DNA from: Bacillota bacterium
Lineage (GTDB): Bacteria; Bacillota; Bacilli; Bacillales_B; DSM-18226
DNA: 5,371 nt
Assembly: GCA_021821235.1 (NCBI GenBank)
Contig: JAKACS010000280.1
Coordinates: 1 to 5,371 of the forward strand
Direction of reading: 5' to 3'
Shown: piece after piece, positions 1 through 5,371 of the stretch
How positions within the stretch are numbered: position 1 is the stretch's first letter
Layout of the letters: each line of letters starts with the position of its first letter
Program-made: the position numbers and the translations under genes
The notes under the pieces: generated by a model
Databases searched by the model: none
Seen by the model: the letters and a program-made list of their open reading frames with translations, nothing else
What the model was told of the DNA's origin: nothing

Positions 1-153
1 TTCAACATCCGATATTTCCGGTAATCCTTCAATCGTTACGGGGGAGTCGGCCAAAATTGTTGCTGGAATAAGCGCAACTGCACTATTTTTCGCACCGCTG
101 ATTCTTACCGTTCCTTTAAGCGGGTAACCCCCGGCGATTTTAAGCTTTTCCAT
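1..153 (-). CDS. murAB: UDP-N-acetylglucosamine 1-carboxyvinyltransferase (MurA family), N-terminal fragment
   Basis: Partial gene: the first 51 codons are present and the rest lies beyond the left edge. MurA enzymes transfer enolpyruvate from phosphoenolpyruvate to UDP-GlcNAc, the first committed step of peptidoglycan precursor synthesis in the cytoplasm. The visible protein begins [20 protein letters not shown] and continues with [14 protein letters not shown]; Lys22 and Asn23 are the conserved substrate-binding pair of the family. The ATG (151-153) has a GAAGGGA ribosome binding site at 161-167. Many Firmicutes carry two MurA paralogues; the position downstream of fbaA and tal matches the B. 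subtilis second copy (murAB, also called murZ), so I use that symbol. The catalytic cysteine loop is outside the window and cannot be checked. The family is certain; the paralogue assignment rests on synteny and on resemblance of the N-terminus. Confidence 0.93.
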   Translation of the reverse strand, partial: MEKLKIAGGYPLKGTVRISGAKNSAVALIPATILADSPVTIEGLPEISDVE

Positions 154-371
154 TTTCTGCTCCCTTCTATGCCTTACGCATAACCATGATGAGAAAATCT
201 CTATAAAACGACCAATCTAGCCAGAGGGATATTTTCCCATGCCAAAAAAGCGATTTCCGACAACTTGTCTATTTATATAGTTTACACGATTATTCCCATT
301 TCATGTATCGATATTTAAAAAAGTTAAAAGAAAATGGAATAAATACTTTTCTTCGGGGTTGCGAGACGTGT

Positions 372-1022
372 TTAGGCGTTGTTTCGAGCATTCCAGTCTT
401 TTAAAAATGCTTCAATTCCTTTATCTGTTAATGGGTGATGAAAAAGCGACATCAAGACTTTATATGGAACCGTTGCAATATGGGCACCGCGGAGAGCCGC
501 TTCGGTTACATGCATTGGATGGCGGATCGATGCAGCGATAATTTCTGTTTCCAACCCGTGCACAGCAAAAATGTCAGAGATCGTGGAAATCAGTTCAAGC
601 CCGTTGTAACCGATATCATCCAATCTTCCAAGGAATGGGGATACATATGTAGCACCGGCTCTAGCGGCAAGAAGTGCTTGGTTTGCACTAAAAATCAACG
701 TAACGTTTGTCTTAATTCCTTCCTCGGAAAAAGCATGAACCGCTTTCAATCCATCCGGAGTCATCGGGACTTTAATCGTAATATTCGGGGCTATCGCTGC
801 CAGCTCTTTTCCTTCTCTAATCATACCTTCTGCATCAAGCGCGATGACTTCGGCACTGACAGAACCCGGGACAATCCCCGTAATTTCCTTTAAACGATCG
901 TGGAAAGAAATATTTTTTTCTTTTGCGACAAGAGACGGATTCGTTGTTACTCCAGATAGCAAGCCAAGCGCATGCGCTTCTTTAATTTCATCCAGATTGG
1001 CAGTATCAATAAAAAATTTCAC
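372..1022 (-). CDS. tal: Transaldolase, small (TalC/FSA-like) type
   Basis: A 216-residue class I aldolase barrel of the pentose phosphate pathway, moving a dihydroxyacetone unit between sugar phosphates in the cytoplasm; it is the orthologue of B. subtilis YwjH. The start is GTG at 1020-1022, read as Met: the GGAGGG ribosome binding site at 1030-1035 lies 7 bases upstream. An in-frame ATG at 1041-1043 would put that site inside the coding region. Visible residues are Asp6, the TTNPS motif (Thr26, Asn28), the Schiff-base Lys84 in IKVPM, and the phosphate-binding Ser165 and Arg167 in ASIRHP. Genome pipelines often call this family fructose-6-phosphate aldolase, but Glu58 (SAEV) and Phe130 (SPFLGR) stand where true transaldolases carry Glu and Phe and FSA carries Gln and Tyr. 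It lies 112 bases after fbaA with a hairpin between. Length is normal and the gene is intact. Confidence 0.94.
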   Translation of the reverse strand: MKFFIDTANLDEIKEAHALGLLSGVTTNPSLVAKEKNISFHDRLKEITGIVPGSVSAEVIALDAEGMIREGKELAAIAPNITIKVPMTPDGLKAVHAFSEEGIKTNVTLIFSANQALLAARAGATYVSPFLGRLDDIGYNGLELISTISDIFAVHGLETEIIAASIRHPMHVTEAALRGAHIATVPYKVLMSLFHHPLTDKGIEAFLKDWNARNNA

Positions 1023-1029
1023 GATTTTT

Positions 1030-1035
1030 CCCTCC
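1030..1035 (-). promoter_or_regulatory. Ribosome binding site that fixes the GTG start of tal
   Basis: GGAGGG on the minus strand, 7 bases before the GTG at 1020-1022. It lies inside the 7-codon extension that would result from using the ATG at 1041-1043, and that ATG has only AT-rich sequence in front of it. This makes GTG the likely start. Confidence 0.85.
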
Positions 1036-1085
1036 GAATACAATTTAATTTCGATTTGCTCTAATCTTCAATCAACTTACAACAT

Positions 1086-1120
1086 TTTGAAACCGTCCCT
1101 TACCACAGGACGGTTCCAAA
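1086..1120. other. Intercistronic hairpin between fbaA and tal
   Basis: An inverted repeat with arms 1086-1098 and 1108-1120 (13 pairs, one of them G-U) and a 9-base loop. It sits in the 112-base gap after the fbaA stop codon. No U-run follows it on the minus strand, where the next bases are AAAATGTTG, so it is not an ordinary intrinsic terminator. It could protect the 3' end of a processed fbaA message or lower read-through into tal. The loop side carries ACAGGACG on the plus strand, a word also found in the structured segment upstream of pyrG. Confidence 0.7.
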
Positions 1121-1134
1121 CCAAAAAAATTCAA

Positions 1135-1992
1135 TTAAGCTTTATTGGAAGAACCAAATTCGCGGATTTTGCCGATAACCGTTTCTTTGATGACTTCGCG
1201 AGCTGGTCCTAAATATTTACGTGGGTCGTACACTTCAGAATCAGCAGCCAACACTTCACGAACGCGTTTTGCCGAGGCAATTTGGTTTTCGGTGTTTACA
1301 TTGATTTTAGCCGTTCCAAGAGAAACAGCTTTTTGAATATCTTTTGTAGGAATTCCAGTTCCGCCATGAAGAACAAGCGGCATGCCGGTAATATTCCCAA
1401 TTTCTTCCATTTCTTTAAAACCAAGGTTTGGTTCACCTTTGTATGGACCGTGAACAGAGCCTAATGCTGGTGCAAGGCAGTCAATGCCTGTCCGTTTTAC
1501 AAGCTCTTCACATTCTTTTGGATCAGCATAAATAATGCTTTCGCCGACAACATCGTCTTCCTGGCCGCCGACTGTTCCAAGCTCTGCCTCAACAGAAACG
1601 CCTTTAGAGTGAGCGTAATCAACCACTTTTGCAGTAATTTCAATATTTTCTTCAAACGGATGATGGGAGGCATCAATCATAACGGAAGTGAATCCGGCAT
1701 CAATGGCTTCTTTACATTTTTCAAAGCTGGAGCCATGGTCAAGATGAATGGCAACTGGAACGGTAATTTTCAAGTCTTCCATTAAACCTTCTACCATTTT
1801 TACTACCGTTTTGAAGCCGCTCATATAACGGGCTGCGCCCTCAGATACTCCAAGGATTACAGGAGATTTTTCTTCTTCAGCTGCTTGAAGAATCGCTTGG
1901 GTAAATTCAAGGTTATTTAAGTTGAACTGCCCAACAGCGTAGTGTTCTGCTTTCGCTTTCTTCAGCATCTCAGTCATTGAAACTAAAGGCAT
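1135..1992 (-). CDS. fbaA: Class II fructose-1,6-bisphosphate aldolase
   Basis: A complete 285-residue enzyme, the same length as B. subtilis FbaA and very similar along its whole length. It cleaves fructose-1,6-bisphosphate to dihydroxyacetone phosphate and glyceraldehyde-3-phosphate in glycolysis and runs in reverse in gluconeogenesis; it acts in the cytoplasm and depends on a divalent metal, normally zinc. Visible active-site elements are Asp85 and His86 in HLDHGSS, Glu135 in the [10 protein letters not shown] segment, His181 in GSVHGPYKG, His209 in LHGGTGIP and the phosphate-binding NVNTENQ segment. The histidines 86, 181 and 209 are the expected metal ligands. The ATG at 1990-1992 has a near-ideal TAAGGAGG ribosome binding site at 2000-2007, fitting strong expression. 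It lies 243 bases after spo0F with its own probable promoter, and is followed by tal, probably on a shared transcript. Confidence 0.98.
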   Translation of the reverse strand: MPLVSMTEMLKKAKAEHYAVGQFNLNNLEFTQAILQAAEEEKSPVILGVSEGAARYMSGFKTVVKMVEGLMEDLKITVPVAIHLDHGSSFEKCKEAIDAGFTSVMIDASHHPFEENIEITAKVVDYAHSKGVSVEAELGTVGGQEDDVVGESIIYADPKECEELVKRTGIDCLAPALGSVHGPYKGEPNLGFKEMEEIGNITGMPLVLHGGTGIPTKDIQKAVSLGTAKINVNTENQIASAKRVREVLAADSEVYDPRKYLGPAREVIKETVIGKIREFGSSNKA

Positions 1993-2117
1993 TTCTCTTC
2001 CTCCTTAATATCGGTCATCATCTTTCCTTTTCATATAAAGGGTTTCCTTCAACCTTACTGAATATGTATTGCTTTTAGCCCAAAGAAAAGATAATCTACC
2101 ATTAAAAGTTCATATGT

Positions 2118-2147
2118 ATCATACCAAAATGAGCGAAGAAATGCCAT
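2118..2147 (-). promoter_or_regulatory. Probable sigma-A promoter of fbaA
   Basis: Minus strand: -10 TATGAT at 2118-2123, preceded by TGG, so it has the extended -10 form TGnTATGAT. A -35-like ATGGCA (4 of 6 consensus bases) lies at 2142-2147 with an 18-base spacer. Transcription would start near 2111, giving a leader of roughly 120 bases before the fbaA ATG. This would uncouple the aldolase from spo0F. It is a visual prediction only. Confidence 0.55.
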
Positions 2148-2235
2148 TAATCTGAGAGACTTTTATAAATGTTCACAATGAAAGCGTGATCAAGTGTTTT
2201 CCCACTCTCGTTCTTTATGCGCAAAAAATCAAATC

Positions 2236-2607
2236 TCAATCTTGCGGTAAATTGCTTCTAACTGCCGCCCGAATATCATCAATATCAAACGGTTTGGCGA
2301 AGTGAGTAATCGCGCCAAGGCTTTTTGCTTCCTGAATCATATCCAATTCTCCGTAAGCGGTCATAATGATCACGCGAATTTCCGGATCGATTGCTTTCAT
2401 TCTTTTTAAAATTTCAATTCCGTCCATTCCGGGGATTTTCATGTCCAATAAGACGAGATCTGGGTCATGCTTTTGAACAATATCAAGCGCTTGAAGACCG
2501 TTTGCTGCCTGAAACGTATTGTACCCTTCCTTTTGGAAAACTTCATTCAGTAATATTCGGATTCCAAATTGATCATCAACGATTAAAATTTTCTCTTTCC
2601 CACTCAT
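2236..2607 (-). CDS. spo0F: Sporulation response regulator Spo0F
   Basis: A stand-alone receiver domain of 123 residues with no output domain, one residue shorter than B. subtilis Spo0F and nearly identical through most of its length. In the sporulation phosphorelay it takes phosphate from sensor kinases and passes it through Spo0B to Spo0A. Visible residues are the acidic pocket Asp11-Asp12, phosphoacceptor Asp55 (VLLDMKIPG), Thr83 (MTAYGE), His102 and Lys105 (HFAKPFD). Spo0F-type partner-recognition residues are also present: QFGIR (13-17), Lys57, and Tyr85-Gly86. Differences from B. subtilis gather at the two ends. The start ATG (2605-2607) follows GAGGTG at 2616-2621, 8 bases away, with a second GGAGGA closer in. 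It is divergent from ywjG, as in B. subtilis. No clear terminator follows. Confidence 0.97.
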   Translation of the reverse strand: MSGKEKILIVDDQFGIRILLNEVFQKEGYNTFQAANGLQALDIVQKHDPDLVLLDMKIPGMDGIEILKRMKAIDPEIRVIIMTAYGELDMIQEAKSLGAITHFAKPFDIDDIRAAVRSNLPQD

Positions 2608-2662
2608 AACTCCTCCACCTCTTCCTATTCTTCAAATTGCTGTGTTCTTTTCCCCCCTGTAT

Positions 2663-2691
2663 ATGTTCGATTATTTTTCTTCATTTCCTTC
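2663..2691 (-). promoter_or_regulatory. Candidate sigma-H promoter of spo0F
   Basis: Minus strand: GAAGGAAAT (2683-2691) fits the sigma-H -35 consensus RnAGGAwWW, and ATCGAACAT (2663-2671) fits the -10 consensus RnnGAATww with one mismatch. The spacer is 11 bases, one shorter than the usual 12-14. B. subtilis spo0F is known to use a sigma-H promoter, which is why I looked. I found no exact TGTCGAA Spo0A box in this gap. Treat as tentative. Confidence 0.33.
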
Positions 2692-2717
2692 CTTTTTTCC
2701 TATTAAAAAGGTCAATT

Positions 2718-2744
2718 TTGTTAATTTTTTTATCGTGCTATAAT
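2718..2744 (+). promoter_or_regulatory. Probable sigma-A promoter of ywjG
   Basis: Consensus -10 TATAAT at 2739-2744 with the extension TGC immediately before it (TGnTATAAT). A weak -35, TTGTTA, lies at 2718-2723 with a short 15-base spacer; an extended -10 can compensate for that. Transcription would start near 2751, about 26 bases before the ywjG ATG. The ribosome binding site AAGGAGG is at 2760-2766. Confidence 0.65.
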
Positions 2745-2776
2745 AATTCATAGCTAAACAAGGAGGCAGCTTAAAA

Positions 2777-3310
2777 ATGTTAAAGATGTTTACGACCCAA
2801 TTGTCGGGGCTGTTTAAAAAAATAGCGGAAAAAGAAGCGTTTGCGATTGAAGATGGCGCCCGTCTGCTTACCCAGGCTCCAGCTGGCGCTGGGGCGGTTT
2901 ATTTTTATGGAGTAAAGGAAATGAAGGCTGTAGTCTCAGAGGCGACAGCAGGCGCAGAACCACTTCACTTTACAAAAATTTTAACAGAACCAAAAGCAGT
3001 GAATTTGACGGAAGCTGACCGCGTAGTGATCTTTTCCCGCTATTCAACAGATCCAGAAGCAGTTGAACTTGCAGCAAGGTTAAAAGAAAAAGACATTCCG
3101 TTTGTAGCGGTGTCTTCTGTTTCTGAAACAGCTGGCAGTGGCGATTTAACTGGACTGGCCGATGTTCATATTAACCTTTGGCTGACAAAAGGATTGCTGC
3201 CAGATGAACACGGTGGGCGCTTTGGCCAGCCATTTGTGATGGCGGCATTGTTTGTCTACTACGGCCTTTCCTTTACGATGAATGAGATTTTGGCTGAATA
3301 CGAACTGTAA
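2777..3310 (+). CDS. ywjG: YwjG-like DUF2529 family protein, function unknown
   Basis: A 177-residue soluble protein with no signal peptide or clear transmembrane segment, and the only plus-strand gene here. Its place between spo0F and pyrG, in opposite orientation to both, matches B. subtilis ywjG, and I assign it to the DUF2529 family on that basis and on general resemblance. Residues 83-114 (VVIFSRYSTDPEAVELAARL onward to VAVSS) read like the strand - Ser/Thr-rich loop - helix - strand unit of sugar isomerase (SIS) domains. Residues 40-58 look like an earlier strand and helix. This suggests an SIS-like fold that may bind a phosphosugar or similar ligand, but the reaction, if any, is unknown. 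ATG at 2777 follows AAGGAGG by 10 bases; Met4 would be far too distant. It ends at a bidirectional terminator shared with pyrG. Confidence 0.88.
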   Translation: MLKMFTTQLSGLFKKIAEKEAFAIEDGARLLTQAPAGAGAVYFYGVKEMKAVVSEATAGAEPLHFTKILTEPKAVNLTEADRVVIFSRYSTDPEAVELAARLKEKDIPFVAVSSVSETAGSGDLTGLADVHINLWLTKGLLPDEHGGRFGQPFVMAALFVYYGLSFTMNEILAEYEL

Positions 3311-3337
3311 GTTGAAAACCTGCATACACGGATTCGT

Positions 3338-4971
<1,634 letters not shown>

Positions 4972-5033
4972 TTATCCCCCTCAGTTACAGTTTGTGCATT
5001 CTCTTATGTGTTTAAGGCACTTTTTTAGCTAAT

Positions 5034-5055
5034 CAGAATTTATATCCAAATTCTG
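5034..5055. other. AU-rich hairpin in the pyrG leader
   Basis: A perfect inverted repeat: arms 5034-5041 (CAGAATTT) and 5048-5055 (AAATTCTG), 8 pairs with a 6-base loop. No U-run follows it on the minus strand, so it is not a terminator. It adjoins the structured segment and may mark its edge. Confidence 0.6.
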
Positions 5056-5058
5056 AAC

Positions 5059-5176
5059 GCACGACGGACAGGACGTCCTAGTCAGGCGAGTGCCACAGGA
5101 TGTGGCGTCAACGAGCGTGATAAATTCAACTACGCCTCTGTCTTCGTCCTTAGGGACTCGCCAGTCGGCGAGTTTT
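5059..5176. repeat. Structured segment of short hairpins, possible dispersed intergenic repeat
   Basis: More GC-rich than its flanks and made of small inverted repeats. Hairpin A has arms 5156-5162 and 5167-5173 (ACTCGCC/GGCGAGT, loop AGTC), followed on the plus strand by TTTCATTT. Hairpin B has arms 5092-5097 and 5101-5106 (GCCACA/TGTGGC, loop GGA). Hairpin C is around the palindrome AGGACGTCCT (5070-5079). On the minus strand B reads GCC-ACATCCTGT-GGC and C reads GG-ACGTCCTGT-CC: the same nine-base core with different but complementary arms. A further GGCGAGT at 5085-5091 could pair with the left arm of hairpin A instead. No protein-coding content is evident. The reading as a multi-copy element comes from this modular build; copy number cannot be seen from one window. 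Confidence 0.5.
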
Positions 5177-5215
5177 CATTTAAAAAATTGCGGAAAGCAA
5201 AAGGATGATCTTACC

Positions 5216-5255
5216 AAAAATAAAAGCACTCCACTTACACAAGGTAAGGGAGCGC
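5216..5255 (-). terminator. pyrG leader attenuator (intrinsic terminator)
   Basis: In the minus-strand transcript the 5' arm is GCGCUCCCUUAC (5244-5255) and the 3' arm GUAAGUGGAGUGC (5226-5238): 12 pairs with one bulged U and one G-U, loop CUUGU, then UUUUAUUUUU (5216-5225). The 5' arm contains the C/U-rich tract CUCCCUU at +42 to +48 from the predicted start. In the known B. subtilis mechanism, low CTP makes RNA polymerase stutter at the initial GGG. The added Gs then pair with such a tract and block the terminator, so pyrG is read. Start sequence, tract and hairpin are all here. Transcripts running in from rpoE would lack the free G-rich 5' end, so the hairpin could also end rpoE transcription. 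Confidence 0.9.
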
Positions 5256-5275
5256 TTATTCGCTATTATCAATCG

Positions 5276-5289
5276 TCCTTTTTCAAGGA
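5276..5289 (-). other. 5'-proximal hairpin of the pyrG transcript
   Basis: In the transcript UCCUU (+5 to +9) can pair with AAGGA (+14 to +18) around the loop GAAA, leaving the initial GGGC at the very 5' end. It may stabilise the message or present the G tract for pairing. Its five pairs are weak, so a function is only a suggestion. Confidence 0.4.
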
Positions 5290-5290
5290 G

Positions 5291-5329
5291 CCCAAAAATG
5301 ATTCTACAAGGGCAGAATAAAAAAGTCAA
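5291..5329 (-). promoter_or_regulatory. Sigma-A promoter and GGG start site of pyrG
   Basis: Minus strand: -35 TTGACT (5324-5329, 5 of 6 consensus), a 17-base spacer and -10 TAGAAT (5301-5306, 5 of 6). Seven bases further on is GGG (5293-5291) followed by CUCC. Initiation at GGGC is the start sequence needed for CTP-dependent G stuttering: position +4 is C, so low CTP stalls polymerase after GGG. The -35 lies only 5 bases past the rpoE stop codon. Confidence 0.88.
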
Positions 5330-5334
5330 GCTGG

Positions 5335-5371
5335 TTATAAATCTTCTTCCTCTTCTTCATCTTCATCCAGT
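5335..5371 (-). CDS. rpoE: RNA polymerase delta subunit, C-terminal end
   Basis: Only the last 11 codons and the TAA stop (5335-5337) are inside the window; the gene runs off the right edge. The visible tail reads LDEDEEEEEDL. Delta is a Gram-positive-specific RNA polymerase subunit whose disordered, Asp/Glu-rich C-terminal half displaces nucleic acids and speeds enzyme recycling, and the visible tail fits that half. Position immediately upstream of pyrG is the standard Bacillus arrangement. The identification rests on the acidic tail plus synteny; without the neighbour such a short acidic stretch would not be diagnostic. Confidence 0.85.
   Translation of the reverse strand, partial: LDEDEEEEEDL

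Noticed and set aside
328..353. AT-rich inverted repeat (AAGAAAA/TTTTCTT) downstream of tal as a terminator
   Set aside because: The seven A-U pairs with a 12-base loop are too weak, and the T-run that follows on the minus strand is broken by TTAAC.
154..371. murAB promoter candidates such as TTAAAT-N18-AATAAT on the minus strand
   Set aside because: The -35 matches are poor (about 3 of 6), and several equally weak alternatives exist in this AT-rich gap.
435..893. Plus-strand open frames antisense to tal and fbaA (359-541, 435-893, 844-1212, 1145-1464)
   Set aside because: They are shadows of strongly conserved minus-strand genes and have no ribosome binding sites or family features.
2155..2235. 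Possible spo0F terminator using GAGAGTG and CACGCTTTC on the minus strand
   Set aside because: Pairing breaks after three bases and there is no U-run, so it does not support a terminator.
5156..5180. Hairpin A (ACTCGCC/GGCGAGT then TTTCATTT) as a functional plus-strand terminator
   Set aside because: No plus-strand gene ends here. The sequence fits the end of a repeat element better, although terminator-like activity on an antisense transcript is possible.
5159..5188. A 9-codon mini frame (MKTRRLASP) on the minus strand in the pyrG leader, considered as a leader peptide
   Set aside because: No ribosome binding site precedes its ATG, and it is merely a reading of the ACTCGCC hairpin.
5090..5320. 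A 76-codon plus-strand open frame upstream of pyrG
   Set aside because: It runs through the hairpin segment, the attenuator and the pyrG promoter, lacks a ribosome binding site and has no protein-like character.

Overview
The window is a piece of chromosome from a low-GC Gram-positive bacterium of the family Bacillaceae. Gene order and protein sequences match the Bacillus subtilis block rpoE - pyrG - ywjG - spo0F - fbaA - ywjH(tal) - murAB. Spo0F, the sporulation phosphorelay response regulator, implies an endospore former. Several residues differ from the B. subtilis proteins as I remember them, so this is a relative rather than B. subtilis itself; I cannot name the species.

Layout from left to right. 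On the minus strand lie the first 51 codons of a MurA-type enolpyruvyl transferase (1-153), a small transaldolase (372-1022, GTG start) and class II fructose-bisphosphate aldolase (1135-1992), followed by Spo0F (2236-2607). YwjG (2777-3310) is the only plus-strand gene; it diverges from spo0F and converges on pyrG. CTP synthase pyrG (3370-4968) is again on the minus strand, and the last 11 codons plus stop of the RNA polymerase delta subunit rpoE (5335-5371) close the window. There is no mobile element, tRNA, rRNA or CRISPR array.

The genes are core housekeeping functions: wall precursor synthesis, glycolysis and the pentose phosphate pathway, sporulation signalling, CTP supply and transcription. 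They do not form one pathway. fbaA and tal probably share transcripts, because no clear terminator separates them. pyrG and ywjG share a bidirectional terminator.

The richest non-coding stretch is the 366-base rpoE-pyrG gap (4969-5334). It holds a strong sigma-A promoter, a GGGC start site and a terminator hairpin whose 5' arm contains a C/U-rich tract. This is the arrangement of the CTP-sensitive, reiterative-transcription attenuator known for pyrG in Bacillus. Downstream of it, inside the long leader, is an extra structured segment (about 5059-5176) made of short hairpins. Two of these share the core ACRTCCTGT with different complementary arms, which suggests a dispersed intergenic repeat. 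One of its hairpins closely resembles the terminator at the other end of pyrG.

The gap at 154-371 (tal to murAB) shows the murAB ribosome binding site but no promoter or terminator I would defend. The gap at 1993-2235 (spo0F to fbaA) shows a likely fbaA promoter and no clear spo0F terminator. I see no evidence for a wholly new multi-gene system here; the unusual material is the pyrG leader.
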